The position numbers and the translations under genes were made by a program. This document shows, in pieces, positions 48,707 to 60,700 of a stretch of DNA of 64,000 bases (position 1 is the stretch's first letter; every line of letters begins with the position of its first letter). Source of the stretch: an uncultured Bacteroidota bacterium (GTDB lineage: Bacteria; Bacteroidota; Bacteroidia; Bacteroidales; SZUA-534). The stretch lies in assembly GCA_946414435.1 (NCBI GenBank), contig CAMKOM010000008.1, positions 1 through 64,000 of the forward strand, given 5' to 3'. The notes under the pieces are model-generated. The model had not been told where the DNA came from, did no database searches, and worked only from the letters and a program-made list of their open reading frames with translations.

Positions 48707-51700
48707 ATGAAAAGGTTAGCATTGAATTTCGGAGTAATGAGGAAAACAAGATTGTTTGGTCTTGCGGTTTTGGCTATCATATTGGGAAGTAGTGAGGTGG
48801 TGTGGGGGCAAGACATCCCTAGTGACCCTCGTTATAATTTCCATTCACAGGCAGATGATGATTGGGATGAGGAATCAACATGGACTACGGACTGGCCAGG
48901 AACAACCGGTACACCGGGTTCTGCAATAGAACATTCGGTTGGTATTGACGGCAATACCGTTGAGCTAAACTCAATGCCCGCAAATGCTATCAAAAGGTTG
49001 CATATTTACAACAATGGCGCACTTATTCTAAACGGAGCATTAATTGTAACACCAAAAAAAACAAGTGATGATTTCGCAATTTACAATGACGTTGAATTGA
49101 CAGGCACAGGCAGTCTAACCTTAAACGGTGTCATGTCAGGGCGTGGCCACATTTTGACAACAGGAATTAATGTCATTGCAAGTGGTGGTAGCGATTTTAG
49201 TAGTTTGTACCTTGTTGTTGCTGATAGCACCTTCACAAACAACCGAAATGGCAAAACCATCACCTCACTTGAGGTTTCAGGCGGTAAATTTGTTTCCAAT
49301 TATACTACCTATTGTGGCTCTTTGAAATTGAGTGGTGGCGAAATTGAAATTGCCAGTGGTGCTACACTGAAATCAAACGATAGGAGTCTGACCATTGATA
49401 TTCCGAATGTTAATGGCAGTGACACTATTATCGGTAGCGGCACTCTTGATGTTACCACAATTAATGTCGCTGAAGGTGATACGCTGACTATAGGCGGGGA
49501 AGTTAAATTAAGTCAGGTACTTACCATAAATGGTGTTGTGAGAATAATTGGCAACGTCACATTGCAGAATAATACCACAATTAATGGTAAGGTTATTATA
49601 GAAAAAGGCGAAGGAATAAAACTAAACATTGCAGATGGCAAAAACATCACTTTTGGTGAAAACTCAGATATGGAAGGAGGCGGCGAGTTGCATTTTGTTG
49701 GTGCGTCTACAATTAATAACTTACAAGATTGTTGTGATGTTATAGCAATTTGTGACAATGCAAGTAAGACAATTACTTATGCGGCGACATCAACCCACAT
49801 AATTCCAGGTACATATGCGAACTTGACTTTGAATGCGAATACAGATGGTGAGGTTCGAACACTTTGTGATACAGTAATAGTCAATGGCATTTTCACACCA
49901 AATAAACACTACACACTACAAGGTAATGGCGGAAGAAAAGCATTTGCGGTAAAAGGTGAAGTAAAAAACGGTAAAATCTTAAAGTTTGACAATGTGAATG
50001 TAGCACTTGGCAATAGTGAAAGTGCAGATGCAATGAATGTTTCGGTTTCCGAATTTAATATAGGAGAAAATGATACTCTTACCATTGCGGGAAATGTGAA
50101 TTTAAGCGGTACTGGAAACAAGAAGTTTGATGGTGTTGGAGGAGAAAACGGAGAGATAATTATTGATGAAGGTAAAACACTGACTTCTTCGGGAACAGTT
50201 ACTTTTAGCAACGACCAGACAATCAGTGGCAATGGTACTTTCACAATCAGCAAACAAATTAATGGCACTAAACTCACAACATCAACAAATATCAACATGA
50301 CAGCTGGTGCGGGCTCTAGTATTGAATACGAAGTGGTTGGTGGCACGTTTACAAATACTAATACCACTAACAATTACACAGTAGCCAAATTGACTGTTAA
50401 TGGAGGAACCTATGTGTCGGCAAACGGAAAGAAAATCGCAGATTTGACTGTTGCGGGAGGAACGTTTGTCGCCGCAGAAAACACAACTGCCGATGTGATG
50501 ACCGTCACTGGCGGCACAGTCCAAGTTGATAAAGACAAAACCCTTACGGTTACAACCGGCAACAAACTGAATGTTGATGGTGCAGCGATATTTGTGGGCA
50601 AGGCAGGCAGCAAATTCATAACTGACAATGTTGAATTGTCTGAGAATGCGGCGCTTACTATCAAAGACACCGTAACGCTGACCCGTCCGTTAGTGGTGAA
50701 CAACAACGCAACTCTTGTGGGTGGCACAGTTAGCGACACTTTGAAATGGGACAGCCCCGAGCATTGCAAAATCAGCGTTACTTCTGGCACACTAACCATA
50801 AGCAACACTCTGACAGTGGATGGCGATGTTACACTCGAAGGCGCGATGAAAGTTGCCGAAGGTGGCAATCTGAACCTTGCCGGCAGCACAATCACTTTCG
50901 GCCCGACGGCTAAATTCACAGGTACTCAGGGCAACATAAGTTTTGTTGAAGGTGTTGTGATTTCCGGTTTGAAGAACGACCCCGATGTGAAGGCTAAATA
51001 TTTGAAATTTCCGGGAGCGGTAACTTACGACGCCACTTGCGCGGCAATGTTCCCAGGTGTGTATGGCAATGGTCTGACACTCAGTACCGAGGCTGGTAAG
51101 AACATAGCCATTTACGATTCGGTTACGATAACAGGCGCACTCAACTGGGCCGCCGGTCGCATTGTGCTGAACGGTAATCCGTTGATTGTTAAAGAGACGT
51201 TCAGTTCGGGCACATTCGATGAGAACCACATGGTGGTTGCCGGCAAAAAAGGCAAGTACATTTTTGTTGCCGACGCTGCTTATGCGGCTCTGGACTTAAC
51301 AGCTCCTGTTGGTACTAGCAGTCTGACAAGTGCAGGTACATTATTGTATGGTTATTCACCGGCAACAATTAATATCGGTGAAGCCGTAGCGATAGGCGAT
51401 AGCATAATTGTGGAAGTTGAAGGTGAGGCTTTGTTGGGCAAGGCAACCGACTTGCGCCGCTACTGGACAATCAGCAGCAACCAAAATTTCACAGGCACCA
51501 TGACATTCAATTACACCGCAGCCGATGACTTGTTGGATTATGGCAGCAAAAACTATTGGGCAGTATTCCATGGCAGCAGTGTTTATGAAAAAGGTGGTGC
51601 TCAGATTAATAGCCCATTCGCCCAACATTTTAGCATTACAGATGAAAACATAAATGGCGTTTGGACGGCATGTGAATACCCGGCTGCAGTAACTCTTTAC

Positions 51701-54700
51701 TCGTTTGGCTCAGGCTATTGGGATAATCCGTCTTCGTGGACAACCAATTCGGCAGGTTCAACTCAGCCGGCTGAAGGCGCACAAGCACCTAACGAACGGT
51801 GCGATGTTGTGATTTTGCCGGGAAGTGTTATCACCGGAAGAAGTGCTGGTGTAAGAGCCCGTTCGGTAACTCTTAAAAACGAGACTTCCACATTGGTTAT
51901 CAATCCCGATTGTGCAGATGTTTCTATTGTCAATCTTACAGGAGAGGGAAGATTGGTCATAAAAGATAAGGGAAGTTTCCCTGAGGGCATTGATAATACC
52001 GATTTGTTTATGGCACCGGGCGGTGGCACAACCGAGTTCAGCGGTTCAAGTTCGGGCGAGTACGAGTTGAGTAAGACTGAGTTTAATAATTTGATTATCA
52101 ATTTGGAAGATGGTGCAGAGGTGAAACTGCCGAGTAATAATAATCATAAGTTGCAGATAAACGGCTATTTCGAACTTGAAAACGGCGAAATTATTTATAC
52201 CGCCGAAAATCAGTCGATTCATGTTGGCGGCAATATGAATGTGGGCAGTGGTGGAAAAATCACTAACGAGTCAGGAAAAGGCAATTTGGCTACAGCCGAT
52301 ACTTTGCAGGTAGGCGGCGACCTTATTAATGATGGTATAATCAGACTGACCAAACGGCTTTGGGATGATTATTCAATAGCAACGGCAATGGATGATGAAA
52401 AAACGGATGGTCGCGGAATATTGAGGTTTGTAGGCGAAAGCAATGTCGATTTCAAGTGTAACAGCACAACCAATATCAGCCAACTCATTATAGACAAAGG
52501 CTCTAATGACAAATATAAAGTAACACTGTTCTCAAAGACGGAAAGATGTTTTGGCCTTTTAGGGCGCGCCACAAATAATGCAAACCCTGAAGGTTTTAGA
52601 AGCGGTGTGGCTTATCCGGCCAATCCTGTAGTCTTATATAAACCGTTGTGGTTGAGAGCCGGAACGCTTGAACTTACGGGCCATGTTTTTATTCGCTCAC
52701 TGTCAGAGAAGGGTGATGGTAATAATGGTTTGGATTGTTTCTATATTCCTGAAAGGGGCAGTTTGGTTTTGAATGGCAGAGATGTTAAGGTTTGGACAAC
52801 ATTCTCAGAGACAACGGTATCATACGCTTCAGTTATTCCTGCGGGAAGGCTTATTATAAAAGACGGTGAATTTGACGGGCGGGGTAGTTCTGGTATAACT
52901 TTTGTCGGTTCTTCGTATATTGATATACAAGGCGGAACTTTGCGTGGCGCGCAATTCCGTCCAAGCGCGTTTGCCCTAAATGGTTTAACCACGTATGTAC
53001 AATCGGGCGGAACCGTCACATTCGACGGATGTGGAGAATTGAACACTGGTGCACCAGTATTCTTTATGCCAGAGGCTTCCTACACGTTTAAGATGACTGG
53101 AGGCACACTGATTGTTAGTTCGGCTGGACCAGAAGGTGCGTTTATGGTGAAATCAAATCCTGAAAACGGAAAAATATCAGGCGGTGAAATTATAATAAAC
53201 ACTGGTGCTGCTATGAAAAGCGGTAAAGATGAAAGTAAACCTAATTACTTAATTGCTACAGAGTTGCCATTGTATAAGCTGACACTTCGTAACAGCCCTG
53301 AAATTGCACCAAAGAGTTATGCTAGACACTATATTGCTAACGTTAACAAAAAATATCTCAATAATAAATACCAATGTAATATTACTGCGTCAACCATTGT
53401 AGAAAACGATTTGACAATCGAAAATGGTGTTGTTTTCGATTGTCAGGGCTTGCCTGTAACTGTCGGAGGAAACTTGAATATCGAAAGTGGTTCAACAGTT
53501 TACACCAAAGGTGGCGGCACGTCGGAAAACGAGTTTATTATGAATGGCAGTGGCGAGTTGACAGTTGCCGGAACAGTTGCCTGCAGCAGTAGTGATGCAA
53601 GTGCCGGTTTTTATAATTTGACATTAGCCGAAGGTGCCGATGTGGCGATAAAAAACGACATTACGGTCAGAGGCTTGTTCAAATTGGCCAACAGAGCTAC
53701 AATGAGAGATGGCGGCAGCAACAGAACTTACACAATGCTGGGCGATGTTGAAGTTGATGGAACTTATGAAAAGTGCAGTTCGTGCGGCAGCAAGATGGTG
53801 ATTAAGGGTGAAAATATCTATAGCACAGGCACAGGCGAACTGAGTTATGTCGATATAGACGCCGGCAGCGAGTTGAAACTTGCCGACCGCACCAATGCCG
53901 GACGTCAGACAAAACTGACAATTTCCGGCAACCTTAACTTTGTTAGCGAGACGCAGTTCAACATTGGCGGCAGCAATTTGGAATTTGGTTCGGAAGCCAC
54001 AGTTACAGGTGCGTTCGGTCCAACCCGAATGATTCGCACAGTGGGCACAAGCAGCCGCGGCGTCACGAAAGTGTTTGCCACAAATGGCGAATTCAAATTC
54101 CCGTTTGGTTTTGTATCAAGCGAAGGTTATTCGTACTATACCCCGGCCAACATTAAATACACCACTGCCGATACATACGGTAGTGTTACGTCGCGGCCGG
54201 TGTTCGGGCAGGCTTTCCGCGATGCCAATTCACTCAAGTGCTACTGGATTACCGATGAGCGCGGATTCAGCGGAGCAAGCCTATCACAAGAGTATTTCTG
54301 GTATGACGAAGATGGTAAACCGAGTCTTTCCGAAGGTTCAACAGCAGCCTGGGTGCCGGCTCGCCGCAATGGCTCGACATGGCAGCAGTTCGGAACCAAT
54401 TTTGTGGATTTGGATGGCACGGCAAACAGTTCTTATGAGCGTCGCATTTACTTCGACCCGAATGTGACGACCGCTACCGGCTACTACACTTGTGGCTTGC
54501 CGATGTCGTTCACAAACGGAACCCCGCTGTACACGTCGAATGTTGTTGCCGACACTCTGGATTGGTTCGATGTTAACACTTGGTCGGAATCACCCAATGG
54601 TGACCCATGCGGTTGCATTCCGTCGGAAACCACACCTGTATATATTGGTGATGAAGATAACAAACGTGTTGTCAGAATATCTGTTCCTGACGATTACGCT

Positions 54701-57700
54701 GGTTCGCGCGGTGAGTGCGCAAGTCTTGATATTGCACCGGGCTCAACGCTCGACCTGACAAATTACAACAATTTCAAAGCACCTATTGTTGATGTCGATG
54801 AGTCGGTTGGCGCCGGAAAACTGCGTCTGTCGTCGCCATATTTCCCTGAGGGCGATTTCGGCAAATTCAATGGCGAGTTTGGTGGTACGGTTGAGTATTA
54901 TGGTAATGGATATACAATACCAACCGAGGCAATCGATGGTTCGGCCTTGGTAAATTACTGTAATCTACTCATAAGCGGTGGCACGACGGGGAATGAAATA
55001 GGCATGCCCGCGTCCAATGTTACAGTTTTCGACAGCCTTAAAATCAGCGGTAGCGCACGCACAAATCCAACAGGCAGTTTCACTATCGACATTCACAAGG
55101 ATTTTATTATCGCCAATGGCGGAAGGTTTGAAGTATTTGAAAATGGTTCGGCTAATCAGCAAACTATCAAGGTGGCTGACAGCCTGATTGTAGCCGAAGG
55201 TGCAACAATGATTGCTACCGGTACTGCCGCAAACTCAACTACCAATCTTTTGCAGATTGGCCGCGATTTGATTGTCGATGGCACATTTATGGCTAAAAGT
55301 GGCAATTATAAGTTTAATACAGAGTTTGTTGGTAAAACTGACTCGCGTATCAGGAGCAGCCAAAATCTGACACTTAACATGCTCACTTGCAACAAAAACT
55401 CAATAGATGACAAGTTGATTCTTAAAACAACAAAGAAGATTAATACTGCCAATAGCAATGCTCTTCTGGATTTGGTTAAGGGCACATTTGTTGTAGAGAT
55501 AGGTGACGGAGGCGAAGTTGAACTCACAGCTAACAAGACGCTAACTATTCCGGGAGAAGCATGTCTGTCGATAGTATCAGGTAAGGCAAAGGTCGCAACG
55601 GGTGGTAACGCTACAGGAATTAGTCTGAAAGGTAAAATTCAAATCTCAGGTGGTGAGTTAATAGTCGGAACTGGCGAATCAGCAAGCAAATACAATAGTA
55701 TTCAATACACTGCCGATGGCAAACCGACTATTGAGATAAGCGGCGGCACATTGAATGTTATCGGGCAAATCAGCAGAACTCAAAACCAAACCACTGGCAG
55801 CCTTATTTGGAAGCAGTATGGCGGTGATGTGGTAGTGCAAGGCAGAAATCGTGGAAGTGTCCTTTGGCTTACAGATTTCGCAGCATTTGAAGTGTTGGAA
55901 TCAGGTGAATTTGACATGCAGGGCGGAACGCTGACGGTCATGAATGGTAATGGCAACGAAGGCTATGGCGACATATTCATAGAGCCCGACATTATGAATT
56001 GCACCGGCGGTACAATCATTGTTGGTGGCGGCTCGCAGAAAGTGTATATTCCGTCAAGTCTGAACAATATCGAAGTGGCCAACGGCGCCACACTTAACGC
56101 ATACACGGCATTAGATGTCAATGAACTGACAATCAACAACACAGGCGTGTTTAATGCACGTAACCATGACCTGACAATCCGCAAGGCGTTTAGAAACTAT
56201 AACAACGAGAACATTTCGGGTATCAGCGCCGGATTCAACTTTGGAACAACAACGCAATTGACCAAGTTTGTCGGTAGCGACATGACTTATGAAGGAGCCA
56301 ACGCTTCGGCAACGCAGTTCAACACGGTAGAAGTCGAAGGCAACCTGACGCTGCTGTCTAACCACTCAAGTATAAGTGTCGGTGGCAATCTTACCCAGAG
56401 AGAAGGTACTGTAACCGACAACGGCAATGTCATTTCGTTGTTCGGGAACCTTATCTATTACGGTGGATTCGAAGGTACCGGCGGTATAAATTTCTGCCGC
56501 ACCGACGATGTCCAGTATATTGAAGGCAACAGTCTGGAATCAATCGGAGCAATAACTGTTAACAATCCGAACGAAGTTTATTTGAACACAAATGTTCGCA
56601 TTAGCAATAAGATTAGATTAGGTGCAAATCTCTATATCAATCGTAACAGCTTGATTCTTGGCAAGGATGCCACGGTTGAGAGCGCAAGCGGCACCTTCGA
56701 CGGAACACACATGCTTCGTCTCAACGGTGAGCATGAAGACAAGGGCGTTACCAAATACGTAAAAAAAGATGCGTCGAACTTTACTCTTCCTATAGGTGTT
56801 GTGCATGAAGGCAACCGCTACTATACGCCGGCAGTCTACGATTTTACCAGCAACGATAGGGACAATTGTTCAATCACGGTCAAGGCAATCAATTCGATTC
56901 ACAATAACTTGACGTTCGATCCGTCGAAGTGGCTCGCTTACTATTGGATGGTTACAACCGAAGGTTTTGGCGAAGACGGTAGAGATAATTTCTCGATAAA
57001 GTCAACCGATTTCTCTGTAACCCAGACATACTATTATCCGGCCGAAAAACTATTAGGAACGAGCGACACGTTGTTCCCCGAATACATGTACTACGGCGGA
57101 ACTGATGAGTATAAGTGGATTGACCTTCGCGGTGATGGCACAACCGGTTCGGAATTGGCGAATATTGGAACGAATAACGTGACATTCAAGCCGTTTGGTC
57201 ATATTGCAGGCGATTACACAGTTGGTGTTGTTGGCAGTAATGCAGAAGACAACGCAGGTATTTACACCGGGCGTCCGATTCTTTACACTCGTGGCGATGG
57301 TGGTGGTGATTGGGACAACCCCAAAACATGGAATTATATAGATGGAAGCGGCGTGGAGCATTGGCTCTATGATGATACGGGTGATGTGGCTGCTGATTAT
57401 AAAATAGATGGCAATCCTGTACATATTCTTCCGGGTGATGTTGTAAATGTAAAGCGCAGCCACACAAACGCTTACAGCCTGACATTCGACGATGGCACAG
57501 AAATGGGCGTTTTGAATTTGGGCAATACTGTGGGTAGCAATTTCGGCCGTGTCAATGGTACAGGAAAACTGATTATGGAACCGGTTGAAACAGAAGGCGA
57601 CAAATATTATAAGATGCCGGCCGGAAACTTCACAACATTCTTGAGCGATGAGCGAAGCATTGTCGAATTTGCCGGCGGCGATGGTAAACTGCCAAACGCA

Positions 57701-60700
57701 GTTGTCGGTCACGTCTCTTTGCCGTTGCAGAATGTGGTTCTTTCAGGCGGCGGCACCAAAACGCTGACAAAAGAGTATGGTGAGTATATCAACAAGAGCA
57801 TGGTTATCAGAAACGGAACTAAACTTGCTTTTGGTAATACACCTATTTATATGAAGGGCGACTGGATTGATGAAAACACTGGTGATGGTGGTTTCTTGCC
57901 AGGTTCAAACAACGACAGGTCGATTGTCACATTCAATGGAACCAGCCGGCAGAAGATTGTTCTTTCGGGCAACAACGAGTCGTTCTACCGCGTGATAATC
58001 AACAACCCAAGCGACGTTGAAATTGTTCGTGCCGAATCGGCCACCGAAGCAGGCATAATTATCAATAAATCGTTGGAATTCACCAATGGTTGCTTGATTG
58101 ATACAGCCGAGAACACAAGCGTCACTCTGCTGCGCACTGCAACTGTTACCCGTCCGGGCGCAACGTCGTTTGTGGCTGGCCCGCTTACATGGAAATTGAA
58201 CGCTGGCGATAACCGCGACTTCCCGATAGGCGGCCTTGACGAGTCGGTGGGCAAAGTTTACGCACTGACAAAACTCAACAACGTGTCTGTGAATGGTGAC
58301 TACACTGTGACATTCCATTCGGGAACATACAGCTTTGATGTGGTATGGCCGTTTACCAGCATGAGCAACACCGAAAAATGGACAGTGTCGGGTCCGACAG
58401 GCGCCACAGCCAAATTGGGCCTTCGCGTAGGTTCACGCACATTCACTACAATTAATGCTTCGATGCTCAAACGTGTGAAAATAGCAGGTAAGAAGGGCAC
58501 CGAATGGGAAATAATAGAAAGTTCGCACAACAGCGGCTCAATTCCGACAGCAATAATATTGTCCGCTGCAGCCTTAACAATTTCAGAGTACGAAGAATAT
58601 ACGTTAGGCAGCAGCAACAGCACTGCGCGGTTGTTGAGCAAAACCGAAGAAAACCAGACAGATGAAACATATATCTGTGATGGTGACGCCGATGCAACCG
58701 CAATCCCGGTATATTTCACCGGCATGGGTGGCCCGTACACTGTGACTTACAAGATAACCGATAAGGAAAAGAACAAATCGGTAACCGTAACAAGTCCGAA
58801 ATTTACTGACAGCGAAGGTGTGATAGCACTCACCGGCAGCGATTTGGCTGCCAAGTTCGGCAGAACCGACGGCTATTCGACCCAGCCGTATGTGGTTGAA
58901 ATAACCGGAATGAAAGACGGTAGCGAAGATGGTATGCCTGCCGGCAACAACAAGGCAAATGTGAATGTTCTCTACAATCCCAAACCAGTTATCGATGGTG
59001 CAGGAACAGTCGGAATGGGTGACGAGCGCGTCTACACAGTCACAGCCGACGACAAGGTAGACGCCTACACGTGGAGTGATAATTCCGATTATGTTGAAAT
59101 AGCACCTGCCGGCAATACTGCAAATATTCAATTCGGTACCAATACTTCCACTTATAGTGTGACATTGACGGTCCGCAACACCTATAAAAAGTCGCACGAT
59201 AAGGTTTGCTACCGCGAGAATTCGAAGGATGTAGCCGTCGATATTTATCCGCAACCTGAAATCACTGGTAATTTCGGAATATGCCGGGCAGATGGAACGG
59301 CTGAGTTTATGACAGAAAAAGTCGGCAGCCACACCTATCAGTGGGTTGTCAAAGACGAAGCCGACGAGAACGTTAGCAGCACTATCACTATCGATAAGAC
59401 TGGCGAGAGTGCTGACAACAACAAAATCAAACTTACGTGGGACGATAGTTTCACCGCTTCAAAAGTTACACTGCATGTAATTGAGAAAAATGGCGATTTG
59501 GGCAAGGATGTCAAGCGCGTCATAACATTCTACGACGATGTTACATTTAATGCTGATGATTTCTATGGTTCTGTCATTTGTGACAATACGGTTGGAACCG
59601 TGACAATTGAACACACAAACATTAATTACTCATACATTATTTACAAAGGCGAAACTGCAATGTGCGAAGAGTTTGGCGGTAATGGCACCGACGACCCGAT
59701 TCAGATTCACACAAGCGAGCCCCTGCGTTACGCCGACGGCAATTTGAATTTCAAAGTCGTTGTTAAGAACAAAGGCTGCCAGAAGCAAGTCAATGACAAA
59801 TCGATTCAGGTTCATGAAAACCCGTCTATTAAAGAATTCATAATAGCCGACAATGAGTTGTACAAAGGCAATCTGGTGCAGATTGACTATACGAAAACAA
59901 GCACCGTTGGCATAAAAGGTTATGAATTTGCTTATAGCCTTGATGGTGTTACATACTCGGCCCCGGCACCTACAGGAATCAGAAAAGACGATTTGTCAGG
60001 CGGCAAAATGGTAATTGAAATACCAAAAGCCGACAGGATGAAGGGCTTGCTCACCATTAAGAGCGATGATGATGTCAAGAGTTGCGACAACACTTACGAA
60101 ATCGACAAACCTATCAGCAACGCTTATTTGTGGCGTGGCGATGGCGCTGATACCGATTGGAATAATGATGCCAACTGGTGGAGCGGTGATGCCCCTGAAA
60201 GTGGTGACGATGTGGTTGTCCGCGACAATTATAAAATCACATTTAAAGGTGGCAAGTCGAGTGATAAAATTAGTATGCCGACAGTCAACGGAACTGCTGC
60301 CGCAGTCAGAAACATTAACGTTGGAGCTGGCGCGAAAGTAAATCTTGCCGATGGTGCCAAATTGACCATACATAAAGATGTTACTTGCGACGGTCAATTC
60401 AATAGCACTGGCAGTGGCGAAGTTGCCTTCACCGACGGCGAGCACGCAGTCTCGGGTGCAGGCTCGTTCGCAAATATGTCGAACGTGGGAACAGTGACCG
60501 CTAGCAGCGATATGTCAGTGACAGGCAACATTACCAATAACGGCAAATTCGTGGGAACTGTCAAGTTGAACGGCGGCGCCGCACAAAGTGTTGGCGGTGG
60601 CGAATTCGAGAATCTGACAGTCGAGAATCTGACAGTCGACAAAGCTGGCGTTACTATCAATAACAGCATTAACATTGATGGCAAACTGACACTTACCAAA

